Shown here one piece after another: positions 51,327 to 59,124 of a stretch of 64,000 bases of DNA. Origin of the DNA: JBEKYD01 sp052148435 (lineage in GTDB: Bacteria; Acidobacteriota; Terriglobia; Bryobacterales; Bryobacteraceae). Each line of letters starts with the position of its first letter. Position 1 is the stretch's first letter. A program made the translations under genes and the position numbers. Under the pieces are notes generated by a model. The model searched no databases. It saw only the letters and a program-made list of their open reading frames with translations, and was not told the origin of the DNA. Location: positions 1-64,000 of the forward strand of contig JBKQIF010000049.1 in the NCBI GenBank assembly GCA_052148435.1, written 5' to 3'.

Positions 51327-52664
51327 CTAGTCATAGCTCCCTTCCACGAACCACCCGGCCGGATCGCAGTAGAGCCGGTAAAGGCCGCCGTCGGAAAGGG
51401 CGATGTCCCATTCGTCGCGCGACCAGGGATCGGGAGTCCACCAATCGCCCGAACTCCGCCAGGGGCCGGCCAGGTCGATCACTTTGCCGCGGACGCCTTC
51501 GGCGGCGATCGTTCCGGGCTGGCTCCGCACCAGCGTCACGCGCGCGGCGCGGGCGGGGCGGAAGCGGCGCAGAACGAGCGATGCCGGATTGCCAGCCGAC
51601 GGGCTCGCCGCAGAATCGCGGCCCCATCCTCCGTGCATGACAAATGCGTCAGGCCGATGCGTATCGAGCACCCGCGGCGTGCCCACGTTCCGCTCGCCTA
51701 CGATGGCTCGCACCCGCGCCAGGGTGATTTCGAACTTTACCGGCTCCGGCGCGGACGGCAGGAACAGCCCGCTCTGCGCGGCCTGCGACTTGGCCGGGTG
51801 CAGTCCGAGCCACACCCGGACCACCGGCGCGGCCGGCGGATGAGCCGCCAGGTCGAGCTGCCAGAGCTTCAAGAACGCTTTGGTATCGAGCGACGGCACG
51901 GGCAGGCGCAGAACGCGCTCGTGGGTGGCGCCGGTTTCCAGCTTCAACCGCAGGCGCAATTCGTCGGTGGCCAGCGCGCGCGTGGCCAAACGCGTGGCCA
52001 GCCCGTTGAGCAGGCGCGCCAGCAGGAACGCCAGCGGCTCCAGCAGATCCACCGGGTACTCCGGTTCGAACTCCTCATCGAAGCGTTCCGGGTCGGCGAT
52101 GGGCTTGAGCTTGCGTTGGGCTTCGCCGCGCGCCAACTCGCGCAGGCGGAGGCCCTCCGGCCCCAGGCGCTCGGCGATGCCCAGCGGCGGCAGCGCGGCC
52201 AGATCCTGAAAACGGCGGATGCCCCAGCGATCGAGCGTCTCCGCCAGTTCGGGGGAAGGCGCCAGTTGCGCCAGCGGCAGAGGCGCCAGAAATTTGGCTT
52301 CATCGCCGTAAGGAACGATGCTGAGCCGCGGGAAACCGCGCGCTGCGCAGATGGCGGCATCGGGGTTGGAAGCCAGCGCGAGGTGGAGCGGGCACTCGGG
52401 CCTGCCATGCCGGGACTCGTCCCGGCACGCGTCCCGATGAGTCGGGACGTGGCAGGCACAAGTGCCCGCTCCACGGCCATCGACCTGGCTTCTTTCGGCG
52501 GCGCGCCGCAAAATGGCGGCGGCGATCTCCTGCGGCAGGCCGAAAAGGCGATCCAGCCCGGAAATATCGAATGTCACCGTGTCGGCGGCGGTCAGCTCCA
52601 CGGTGGGCGAAAATTCGGCTGCCAGCGCTTTCAGATTGCCTGAGCCGTAAAGACAGGCGAACAT
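51327..52664 (-). CDS. imuB: ImuB, Y-family polymerase-like mutasome subunit
   Basis: A 445-residue inactive Y-family polymerase homologue that links ImuA and DnaE2 to the clamp. It starts MFACLYGSGNLKALAAEFSPTVELTAADTVTFDISGLDRLFG, so the first part of the palm, including the catalytic acids, is absent as expected for ImuB. LALASNPDAAICAARGFP and the finger/thumb region ETLDRWGIRRFQDLAALPPLGIAERLGPEGLRL follow. About 30 codons between AAERSQVDGR and ALASNPDAA derive from an inserted 92-bp palindromic element yet stay open. It overlaps imuA by 34 bp. Confidence 0.9.
   Translation of the reverse strand: MFACLYGSGNLKALAAEFSPTVELTAADTVTFDISGLDRLFGLPQEIAAAILRRAAERSQVDGRGAGTCACHVPTHRDACRDESRHGRPECPLHLALASNPDAAICAARGFPRLSIVPYGDEAKFLAPLPLAQLAPSPELAETLDRWGIRRFQDLAALPPLGIAERLGPEGLRLRELARGEAQRKLKPIADPERFDEEFEPEYPVDLLEPLAFLLARLLNGLATRLATRALATDELRLRLKLETGATHERVLRLPVPSLDTKAFLKLWQLDLAAHPPAAPVVRVWLGLHPAKSQAAQSGLFLPSAPEPVKFEITLARVRAIVGERNVGTPRVLDTHRPDAFVMHGGWGRDSAASPSAGNPASLVLRRFRPARAARVTLVRSQPGTIAAEGVRGKVIDLAGPWRSSGDWWTPDPWSRDEWDIALSDGGLYRLYCDPAGWFVEGSYD
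52383..52474. repeat. GTGG-type REP doublet inserted inside imuB
   Basis: A perfect 92-bp cloverleaf: outer arms GTGGAGCGGGCACT (52383-52396) and complement (52461-52474), inner stem GCCTGCCA/TGGCAGGC (52400-52407, 52450-52457), hairpin GCCGGGAC-tc-GTCCCGGC (52409-52426) and hairpin CGTCCCGA-tgag-TCGGGACG (52430-52449). Every stem is perfect. It lies fully within the imuB coding frame. Confidence 0.88.
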
Positions 52665-53311
52665 AGCATGCTCCGTGAATGGCTCCGTGGAGTGGAAGCG
52701 CGCACGCGCACGCCGCGCAACAGGCGGCCGGGCCGCGCCCCCGACCATGCCGTCCGCTCGCGCGCGCATTCCAGTTGCAGCGTGGCGCAGGTTTTGGCGT
52801 TCGATTGCCGCGATATGGCGACCAGCACGGTGGGGGTGTGCTCCACCGCGCGGCGCAGTCGAAACCAGGAAGTAAGCGAGATGCGGCGGGCGCCGGCCGC
52901 GGCGGTATCGCCCAGATCGAGCGCCACCACGCCGAAACCGCCCCCTTGAATCAGCAGATCGGCAGCCCGTAGCGCGTGCTCGGCGTTGTGGCCGCAGCGT
53001 ACCCAGAGCAGCCGCGGCAGGCAAACTCCGGCGCTTTCGGCCGAGGCGGGATCGAAGGCGTCTTCGGCATCCACCAGGGCGCAGAATTCCTGCCGCGCCG
53101 TGGCCTGGGCCAGAATCGCGGCCATTAAAGTAGCCCGGCCGGATGAGCAGGCGCCGAAAATTTCGGTTAGACAACCGCGCGGCAACCCCCCGGAATCGGC
53201 ATCGATTTCGGCAATCCCGGAGGGCACGGTTTCCGGCGCCGGCCGGCATCGCCAATCCGGCTCGCCGCCCAACAAAGATGCGAATTGTGGTCGCAGGACA
53301 ATCGTTGGCAT
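52631..53311 (-). CDS. imuA: ImuA, RecA-like mutasome subunit
   Basis: A 226-residue RecA/SulA-like protein of the ImuA family. The region SGIAEIDADSGGLPRGCLTEIFGACSSGRATLMAAILAQATARQEFCALVDAEDAFDPASAESAGV follows RecA order, but the Walker A (GACSSGRATL) lacks the lysine, as in many ImuA proteins. LLWVRCGHNAEHALRAADLLIQGGGFGVVALDLGD is the Walker B region. It promotes mutagenic repair with ImuB and DnaE2. It is first in the operon imuA-imuB-dnaE2 and is probably DNA-damage inducible. Confidence 0.88.
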   Translation of the reverse strand: MPTIVLRPQFASLLGGEPDWRCRPAPETVPSGIAEIDADSGGLPRGCLTEIFGACSSGRATLMAAILAQATARQEFCALVDAEDAFDPASAESAGVCLPRLLWVRCGHNAEHALRAADLLIQGGGFGVVALDLGDTAAAGARRISLTSWFRLRRAVEHTPTVLVAISRQSNAKTCATLQLECARERTAWSGARPGRLLRGVRVRASTPRSHSRSMLCSPVFTAQAI

Positions 53312-53326
53312 TCGCTTTTTGTTCGC

Positions 53327-53345
53327 CTGTACTCTATTTTTACAG
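53327..53345 (-). promoter_or_regulatory. Inverted repeat upstream of imuA, possible damage-response operator
   Basis: CTGTA-ctctatttt-TACAG lies 16-34 bp before the imuA ATG in an AT-rich stretch. The half-sites recall the CTGT/ACAG of proteobacterial LexA boxes but the spacing (nine between five-base arms) differs. A LexA-like role is suggested only by location and by the usual control of imuA. Confidence 0.35.
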
Positions 53346-53378
53346 CGCGGCCGCGGTGAATGTCAAGGGAGGAGAAAT

Positions 53379-53396
53379 CACAGGCTAAAGCCTGTG
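53379..53396. repeat. CACAGGCT palindrome
   Basis: CACAGGCT-aa-AGCCTGTG, a perfect 8-bp inverted repeat, followed by a CTACC tail. Two identical cores occur at 58668-58685 and 58697-58714. It sits between imuA's upstream region and the stop of the isomerase gene. Confidence 0.75.
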
Positions 53397-53400
53397 CTAC

Positions 53401-54258
53401 CTATTTAACCAGCTTGGCCAGATTACGGCCGCAAATTATGCTGGCCTGGTGCTTATCGCCGGCGGGGCCGGGCCAGTGCGTTTCCAGGCTGATCCAGCCG
53501 GTGTAGCCGTCGCGCTCGAGCGCCGCAATCTGGCCAGGCCAATCCACGCTGCCTTCGCCCAGCGGCAGCCATTCCGCTTTGTGGTCGTGGACGCGGCAAT
53601 CCTTGGCGTGAACGTGGACAATGCGTCCGGCCGGGATGCGCGCGTAGCCTTCGGGGAAGGGGTTTTCGCCGGCCACCAGGGCATTGGCGGGATCCCAGAC
53701 GACTTTCAATGCGGGATGGTCCAACGCCGCCAGCAGTTTGCCGGTCTCTTCGCCGGTCGCGATGTTGCAGGCGTGCTCGTTTTCGAGGCCGATGGTCACG
53801 CCCTGGGCCGCCGCCTGCTCCGCCAGCCCGCCCAACGCATCCACGATCCGCGAGAAGCACTCCTCGGGACGCACCGTGCGCCAGTAAGTGAACACGCGGA
53901 TGATGCGGGCTCCGGTGATAGCGGCAATTTCGAAAGCACGGGCCGCCAGGCGCGGCTGGCCGGCGAAAGTGTGGCGCGAGGCGAAGACGTCCTGCTGGAA
54001 ACGGGCATCCACTTCGGGCGCATCCGGCAATACGCACTTGAGCAGCGGCGACGCGATGGAGATCACTTCCAGGCCGTAACTTTTCGCCAGGGCTGCGGCT
54101 TGATCCACTTCCTTGTCGGTGAGATCGACGATGTTCTTGCCGGATAACATGCGGAATTCCGCGCCGGCCATGCCGATGGCGGACATCGAGCGGGCGGCGC
54201 GATCCAGGTCGGGCGAAAACTCGTCGGTGATGGCGGCAATGCGAAATCGTGCAGGCAT
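53401..54258 (-). CDS. Sugar phosphate isomerase/epimerase family protein (TIM barrel)
   Basis: A 285-residue protein of the xylose-isomerase-like TIM-barrel (AP endonuclease 2) superfamily. The start ITDEFSPDLDRAARSMSAIGMAGAEFRML and the metal-ligand segments VTIGLENEHACNI, KVVWDPANAL, HVHAKDC and WISLETHW with Glu, Asp, His and Glu in the usual order support an intact metal site. Members isomerise or epimerise sugars and inositols. It has no signal peptide. The gene is preceded on the same strand by a PIN/AbrB pair but is unrelated in function. Confidence 0.88.
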   Translation of the reverse strand: MPARFRIAAITDEFSPDLDRAARSMSAIGMAGAEFRMLSGKNIVDLTDKEVDQAAALAKSYGLEVISIASPLLKCVLPDAPEVDARFQQDVFASRHTFAGQPRLAARAFEIAAITGARIIRVFTYWRTVRPEECFSRIVDALGGLAEQAAAQGVTIGLENEHACNIATGEETGKLLAALDHPALKVVWDPANALVAGENPFPEGYARIPAGRIVHVHAKDCRVHDHKAEWLPLGEGSVDWPGQIAALERDGYTGWISLETHWPGPAGDKHQASIICGRNLAKLVK

Positions 54259-54289
54259 GGAAATCTATTGTAGTCCGGTATGTGGTAGG

Positions 54290-54754
54290 TCACCGCGCAT
54301 GCTGTTTCGGGGGAGAAAAAATCTGAACTTTCGGAAAATAGGTGCGATAGCGGGCCGCGTCGCGGGTGAGCAGGGCCAGGCGTCCGATGGCCGCGTGCGC
54401 CCCAATATAGAAGTCCGGCAATGGCGAGTTTCGTGAACCGCCACGCCGCCGGTACATCAGAAAACACTTGCCGGCCAGAAATCCCGCCTCCCAGGGCAAA
54501 GGCTCGCGCCGATACACCGTCGAGGGCAGAGCGGCGTCGAGCGCCTCGATGGTCCGGTAGCCGATCGATACCTCCGCGTAAACGATCGGATTCACGATCA
54601 GCGCCGTCCGCTCGGCGCACATGGCAAGAGCCCTCCCGGACCAGTCGCTCCAATACGGGTCGTTGGTGGCAACGTCCAGGAGCACGTTGCTGTCCACCAG
54701 CACCCCTCGGCAACCCTCCAGCCGGGCGCGCAAATCCGCAACCGCGGGCGTCAC
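54290..54754 (-). CDS. PIN-domain ribonuclease toxin (VapC-like)
   Basis: A 154-residue PIN-domain protein. The first acidic residue lies in GVLVDSNVLLDVA, the central glutamate in IVYAEVSIGY and the C-terminal aspartates in LPDFYIGAHAAIGRLALLTRDAARYRTYFP, giving the four-acid metal-dependent RNase site of VapC toxins. Its ATG overlaps the antitoxin stop by 4 bp. It should cleave RNA, often tRNA or rRNA, when freed from the partner. Confidence 0.87.
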   Translation of the reverse strand: MTPAVADLRARLEGCRGVLVDSNVLLDVATNDPYWSDWSGRALAMCAERTALIVNPIVYAEVSIGYRTIEALDAALPSTVYRREPLPWEAGFLAGKCFLMYRRRGGSRNSPLPDFYIGAHAAIGRLALLTRDAARYRTYFPKVQIFSPPKQHAR

Positions 54755-54999
54755 TTGCGGCGCTTTCGGGGCCGCGTTTCGCCCCGTGTCAGGGCCATGA
54801 TCTCGCCGGTCGTCATGCGAACGTCGGCGCTGCCGCGGAGAGTCTCGACGATCCTCCGCCCCCGGGTGTCGTCGCCTGCCTTGCGTATGCGGGCGTGGTC
54901 TTTGCCCAACTCGAACTCGACTCTTGTGTGCGGCAAAAGACCCAGGCGCATACGGATCTCTTGTGGAATCGTAACCTGTCCTTTGCTGGTGATCTGCAC
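54751..54999 (-). CDS. AbrB/SpoVT-family antitoxin (VapB-like)
   Basis: An 82-residue swapped-hairpin DNA-binding protein: VQITSKGQVTIPQEIRMRLGLLPHTRVEFEL is the AbrB/MazE core. The charged C-terminus (TTGEIMALTRGETRPRKRRK) likely blocks the PIN toxin. GTG 54999 is chosen because an AGGAG site lies 8 bases upstream; the longer ATG frame would add an unrelated leader. AbrB-type antitoxins repress their own promoter, expected in 55000-55080. Confidence 0.82.
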   Translation of the reverse strand: MQITSKGQVTIPQEIRMRLGLLPHTRVEFELGKDHARIRKAGDDTRGRRIVETLRGSADVRMTTGEIMALTRGETRPRKRRK

Positions 55000-55318
55000 G
55001 GTAATACTCCTACTGGTAAGAGTAGCGCCACGGATGAGAGGCTGCAACATAGCGGCTGAAGGCGGCTCTTCGACCACCCGAAGAAGAAAAGTATGCAGCT
55101 TAGGCCGGCGCGACGGGGCTCACCCCCGAAAGGTGTAAACTTCAGTTTGCGAGGTGCCGTTGCGGTTCTGCCGAAGATTGGCCTATCGAAACCTGGGCGA
55201 ACGACTGGGCCGCGAAGCTCTCAACGCGTGGCAACGCCTGACAGACCACGAAAAACGATGGTCTGTCCCACCTGGACAACAAGCCCGGCCACGGCAATCT
55301 GTGTGAGAATTGCCCTTT
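55000..55318. other. Spacer of 319 bp with a REP half-element
   Basis: The divergent spacer between the antitoxin and the aminotransferase holds no gene. It contains promoters by position only and the hairpin at 55240-55271. Confidence 0.5.
55240..55271 (-). repeat. GTGG-type REP, half copy
   Basis: On the minus strand, GTGGGACAGACC-atcgtttttcgt-GGTCTGTC, a perfect 8-bp stem. Sequence and layout match the left arm of the doublet at 47806-47893. Confidence 0.7.
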
Positions 55319-56491
55319 ATGGCCCAGATTGCTTCCTCGGTGGAACGCGTTCCTCACTCGCGCATTCGGGAACTGGCGGAGATCGCCATGCAGATGGATG
55401 GGGTTCTGCGGCTGTATTTCGGCGAATCCAACCAGCCCACGCCGGAATACATTAAGCGAGCGGCGTGGCGCGCCATGGAGGACGGCTACACGTTTTACAC
55501 CGAAAACGCGGGACTGCCTTCGCTGCGGCGCGCCATCGCCGGCCATTACCGTTTGCGGCAGAACGTGGAGATCGATCCGGCGTCGGAGATCGTGGTGACG
55601 GCTTCGGGAGTGCAGGCCTTGCACATGGGCATCCGCACGGTGCTCGACCCGGGCGACGAGGCGCTGGTGCTGACGCCGGCATGGCCCAACGGAGCGTCGA
55701 TCGTAGCCATGGCAAACGCGCGCGCGGTGGAGGTGCCGCAGCCGCTCGATGGCCGCTATGCCATCGATTTTCGGGCGCTCGAAGCCGCCGTCACACCACG
55801 CACGCGCCTGCTGGTATACATTTCGCCTTCGAATCCGCTGGGCTGGGTGGCCAGCGAAGAAGAGCAGCGGCAACTGCTCGATTTCGCGCGCCGCCACGAT
55901 CTGTGGCTGCTGGCCGATGAAGTGTACGATCGGCTCTATTGGAAGGGAACCGAGGCGCTCGAGCCCGCCCCTTCGATTCTGCGCCAGGCCAGTCGCCAGG
56001 ATGCGGTAATGGTGGTGCAATCCTTTTCCAAGAGTTACTGCATGACCGGCTGGCGGTTGGGCTATCTGGTGGGCCGCCGCGACCTGATCGCGAAGGCCAC
56101 CCAGTTGAACGAATTCGTAGTTTCGCACGCACCCAGCTTCACCCAAAAAGCCGGCGAGGCGGCCCTGGCGGAAGGGGAAGCGCCGCTGGCGGAAATGCTC
56201 GCGCGCTTGCGCCAAAACCGCGATCTCTGTCTGGAGGCCCTGGGCGCGATGCCCGGCGTCACCGTGCCGGCACCCGAGGGGGCTTTCTACGTGTTCCCCC
56301 GCATCGAAGGAGTGCCGGATTCGTTCGCGCTGGCCAAACGGCTGTTGATCGAAACTCGCGTGGGCGTGGCGCCGGGCGTAGCGTTCGGCGCGGGAGGGGA
56401 AGGCTCGCTGCGCATCTGCTATGCGGCCGGCAGGGAAGTTCTGGAGCCGGCCCTGGAACGGATTCAAAAGTTCTTGCGCTCCGGGGCGTAG
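55319..56491 (+). CDS. Class I/II pyridoxal-phosphate aminotransferase
   Basis: A 390-residue fold-type I aminotransferase of the aspartate-aminotransferase group. FGESNQPTPEYIKRAA and YTENAGLPSLRRAIAGHY are typical N-terminal motifs. TPAWPNGASI, YISPSNPLGWVAS and ADEVYDRLYW contact PLP, and VVQSFSKSYCMTGWRLGYLVG contains the Schiff-base lysine. Substrate is not assignable beyond an aspartate/aromatic type. ATG 55319 is preferred to TTG 55310 three codons earlier. Confidence 0.92.
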   Translation: MAQIASSVERVPHSRIRELAEIAMQMDGVLRLYFGESNQPTPEYIKRAAWRAMEDGYTFYTENAGLPSLRRAIAGHYRLRQNVEIDPASEIVVTASGVQALHMGIRTVLDPGDEALVLTPAWPNGASIVAMANARAVEVPQPLDGRYAIDFRALEAAVTPRTRLLVYISPSNPLGWVASEEEQRQLLDFARRHDLWLLADEVYDRLYWKGTEALEPAPSILRQASRQDAVMVVQSFSKSYCMTGWRLGYLVGRRDLIAKATQLNEFVVSHAPSFTQKAGEAALAEGEAPLAEMLARLRQNRDLCLEALGAMPGVTVPAPEGAFYVFPRIEGVPDSFALAKRLLIETRVGVAPGVAFGAGGEGSLRICYAAGREVLEPALERIQKFLRSGA

Positions 56492-56536
56492 TTCGTTCAT
56501 GATAAACAAGATCTGTATCAGTGGAAAGGAACGGAC

Positions 56537-56941
56537 ATGTTAAAAGGCTTCAAGAATTTTCTGATGCGCGGCAACGTGGTGGACCTGGCGGTGGCCGTGA
56601 TCATCGGCGGCGCATTCGGCAAAGTGGTGACGGCGCTCACCACCGATTTTCTGACACCCTTAATCGGCATTTTCGGTGGTACGCCAAATTTCAAAGGCGC
56701 TACGTTCGCCCTGAATGGCAGCAAGTTTCTGATCGGCGATTTCGTGGACGCGGTGATTGCCTTCGTGATGGTGGCGGCAACCATTTACCTCTTCATCGTG
56801 GCGCCCATGAATGCCCTCGCGGCGCGGCGCAAGCGCGGTGAAGTGCCGCCCGATCCGACTACCAAGAAATGCCCCGAGTGCTGCAGCGAGATCCCCATCG
56901 CGGCGCGGCGCTGCGCTTTCTGCACGAGCACGGTGAGCTAG
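56537..56941 (+). CDS. mscL: Large-conductance mechanosensitive channel with C-terminal zinc ribbon
   Basis: A 134-residue MscL that opens under membrane tension to release solutes during osmotic downshock. FKNFLMRGNVVDLAVAVIIGGAFGKVVTALTTDFLTPLIG covers the N-terminal amphipathic helix and TM1, and FVDAVIAFVMVAATIYLFIVAPMN is TM2. Unlike standard MscL the C-terminus ends with CPECCSEIPIAARRCAFC, a small zinc-ribbon-like pair of CxxC motifs. It is followed closely by a DASS transporter gene with 3 bp between. Confidence 0.94.
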   Translation: MLKGFKNFLMRGNVVDLAVAVIIGGAFGKVVTALTTDFLTPLIGIFGGTPNFKGATFALNGSKFLIGDFVDAVIAFVMVAATIYLFIVAPMNALAARRKRGEVPPDPTTKKCPECCSEIPIAARRCAFCTSTVS

Positions 56942-56944
56942 CCG

Positions 56945-58342
56945 ATGAGAACCGGCAGGCGATGGCTGGCGGTTCTGATTCCGGGGCTCGTCCTTTACTT
57001 CATTCCGGTGCTGGGCCTGACGGCGGCGCAGGCCCATTTGTTGGCGATTTTTGTCGCCACCATCGTGGCGCTGGTGGCGCAGCCTATTCCCATGGGCGTG
57101 TCGGTGCTGATTGCGCTTACCTTGCTGGATTTTACCGGCACGCTCGCGCCGGGCAAGATTTTCGCCGGGTTTTCGAACGTCACCGTCTGGCTGATTTTCA
57201 CCGCATTCCTGTTTGCGCGCGCAGTCACCGTCACCGGTTTCGGGGCGCGGGTCGGTTACCTGTTTGTCAGCCGGTTCGGGCGTAGTTCGCTTTCCCTGGG
57301 GTACTCCGTGGCTGCGTCCGGCCTGGTGCTGGCGCCGTTCGTTCCCTCCGATACGGCGCGCGGCGGCGGCATCGTCTTCCCCATCGCGCGCAGCATCGCC
57401 GTCGAGTTCGGTTCCGAGCCGGGACCTACCGCCGGCCGCATGGGCACGTTTCTGATCCTGGCTTCGTTTCACTCTACCTATACCGCGTCGGCCATGTTTT
57501 TGACCGGCATGGCGGCCAATCCCCTGATCGCCGACTTTGCGCGCCGTATCGGCCACGTGGAGCTCACCTGGATGCGCTGGTTTTCCGGTTCCGTGGTGCC
57601 GGGTTTCCTGACGCTGGCCATTGTTCCCTGGCTGATTCACAAGCTATTTCCCCCGGAGATTCGCGACATGGCGCCGGCGCGCGATCTGGCGCGGCGGGAA
57701 CTGCGGAAGATGGGGCCGGTACGCGGAGCCGAAAAGTCTCTAGTGGCGGTGATGATCGCGGTCATGATTGGCTGGGTAACCTCTCCCTGGCACGGTTTCC
57801 CCAATACCTTCGTGGCGCTGGCCGGAGTCTGCGCACTGCTGCTTCTGCGGGTGCTCACCTGGGACGACCTGTTGGGGGAAAAGCGCGCCTGGGACGCGCT
57901 GATCTGGTTCGCGGGCATGATCATGATGTCCGACCAGCTCAATGAAACCGGCGTGATCAAAATTTTCTCTTCCCGCCTGTTCGGCCACCTGGCGGGTTGG
58001 CCGTGGGTACTGTCGCTGGTGGTGCTGGTGGCCGCCTATAATTACGTGCACTACGGTTTCGCCAGCATGACCGCCCACGCGACGGCGCTTTACCCGGGCT
58101 TTCTGGCCGCCGCCCTGGCGGCCGGCGTTCCGCCGCTTCTGGCCGCGCTGCCGTTGGCCTATTTCTCCAGTCTGAATGCCGCCATGACCCACTACGGCAC
58201 CGGTTCGGCGCCGGTGTTTTTCAGCAGCGGCTACGTGAAGCAGGCGGCGTGGTGGCGGATCGGGCTGCTGATCTCGCTGGTGAATATGGCGATCTGGATG
58301 GGCGTCGGGATGTGGTGGTGGAAGCTGATCGGGTTGTGGTGA
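56945..58342 (+). CDS. DASS-family (SLC13-type) anion:sodium symporter
   Basis: A 465-residue inner-membrane carrier with about 12 helices. It resembles plastid 2-oxoglutarate/malate translocators and bacterial YflS/CitT proteins: FVPSDTARGGGIVFPIARSIAVEFGS and the C-terminal FFSSGYVKQAAWWRIGLLISLVNM are family landmarks with the SNT-like substrate loops. It would take up or exchange dicarboxylates or tricarboxylates. It starts 3 bp after mscL's stop, so they share a transcript. A hairpin at 58381 follows. Confidence 0.9.
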   Translation: MRTGRRWLAVLIPGLVLYFIPVLGLTAAQAHLLAIFVATIVALVAQPIPMGVSVLIALTLLDFTGTLAPGKIFAGFSNVTVWLIFTAFLFARAVTVTGFGARVGYLFVSRFGRSSLSLGYSVAASGLVLAPFVPSDTARGGGIVFPIARSIAVEFGSEPGPTAGRMGTFLILASFHSTYTASAMFLTGMAANPLIADFARRIGHVELTWMRWFSGSVVPGFLTLAIVPWLIHKLFPPEIRDMAPARDLARRELRKMGPVRGAEKSLVAVMIAVMIGWVTSPWHGFPNTFVALAGVCALLLLRVLTWDDLLGEKRAWDALIWFAGMIMMSDQLNETGVIKIFSSRLFGHLAGWPWVLSLVVLVAAYNYVHYGFASMTAHATALYPGFLAAALAAGVPPLLAALPLAYFSSLNAAMTHYGTGSAPVFFSSGYVKQAAWWRIGLLISLVNMAIWMGVGMWWWKLIGLW

Positions 58343-58380
58343 CGGGCCTGAGAAAGGCGTGAAGAAGTATAGCCGCCGAT

Positions 58381-58419
58381 GAACACCGATAAAGAAAACC
58401 GAAGGATTTATCGGTGTTC
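58381..58419 (+). terminator. 13-bp inverted repeat after the DASS gene
   Basis: GAACACCGATAAA and its exact complement TTTATCGGTGTTC (58381-58393 and 58407-58419) form a long stem with a 13-base loop, 38 bp past the stop. No T-run follows, so it may act as a Rho-dependent pause or be another repeat. Confidence 0.45.
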
Positions 58420-58492
58420 ACTGGCGGCTGGAATTCGATTTTTCCCCTTAGGGTTAACGCAAGAATCACTTCACATTCTCCGACGGGCAAAC

Positions 58493-58605
58493 GTGGCGCG
58501 CGCACTCTTCGGTGCCGCGCCGGCACTCCTGCCGACGCCCGCTACCACAAGGCGCAAAAGCGTCGAGTAGAGACTCGACGCGGCACGCAAGAGTGCGTGC
58601 GCCAC
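58493..58605. repeat. GTGG-type REP doublet (cloverleaf), complete copy
   Basis: Outer arms of 17 bp (58493-58509 and 58589-58605) with one mismatch, inner stem GTGCCGCG/CGCGGCAC (58512-58519 and 58579-58586), hairpin GCGCCGGCA-ctcc-TGCCGACGC with one mismatch and a perfect hairpin GCGTCGAGT-agag-ACTCGACGC. Same fold as 10167-10284 and 52383-52474. Confidence 0.82.
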
Positions 58606-58667
58606 GGGAGTGGATGGACACTTAGAGCCTGCGGCACCCGGCCCCACGCTCATGCTCGATGGCAATT

Positions 58668-58714
58668 CACAGGCTAAAGCCTGTGCCACCTCAATTCACA
58701 GGCTAAAGCCTGTG
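58668..58714 (+). repeat. Tandem CACAGGCT palindromes
   Basis: Two copies of CACAGGCTAAAGCCTGTG (58668-58685 and 58697-58714), each followed by CCACCT and preceded by CAATT. They lie 26 bp before the cytochrome gene, possibly at its promoter. The spacer 58343-58739 holds no gene. Confidence 0.78.
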
Positions 58715-58739
58715 CCACCTGAGGTATGATGTCACCTAT

Positions 58740-59078
58740 ATGCGAATACTGCTTCTTTCACTGCTGTGTTTGATTCCGATCTGCGCCGCGCCTCCGCAAG
58801 GCGGCGGTGGGCCCAAGAACCTGAAACTCCTGAAGCCCGAAGACCTGCGCGCCGGAATCATGCATGTTTATACCGTATCGCTGGGTGTGCAGTGCAATTT
58901 CTGCCACGTACAGGACCGTGCCAGCGACGAGAATCCGCACAAGAACATCGCGCGCCACATGATCGAGATAACCCGCGACATCAATAGCAAGTTTTCGGAT
59001 GGCAAGGAGCACGTGACCTGCTTCACCTGCCACCGCGGCGCGCAAGAGCCGCTAACGGTGGCGCCTCCGGCCCAGTGA
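58740..59078 (+). CDS. Exported c-type cytochrome, photosynthetic reaction centre subunit-like
   Basis: A 112-residue protein with a signal peptide (MRILLLSLLCLIPICA). It has CNFCH and CFTCH heme-binding motifs about 47 residues apart with an intervening helix containing a methionine (ARHMIEITRDIN) suitable as a heme ligand, as in the tetraheme reaction-centre cytochrome. Such small versions are common in acidobacteria that have no photosystem and probably serve electron transfer. The next gene, 46 bp downstream, is a separate transcript or a loose operon partner. Confidence 0.85.
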   Translation: MRILLLSLLCLIPICAAPPQGGGGPKNLKLLKPEDLRAGIMHVYTVSLGVQCNFCHVQDRASDENPHKNIARHMIEITRDINSKFSDGKEHVTCFTCHRGAQEPLTVAPPAQ

Positions 59079-59124
59079 TCCCCTGCAGATTTGCGGCGGG
59101 CGGCTTCTGCTACGATGCAAGACG

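Noticed and set aside
52665..53255. N-terminal extension of imuB by 197 codons
   Set aside because: Arg/Gly-rich shadow of imuA; ImuB-like sequence starts at MFACLYG.
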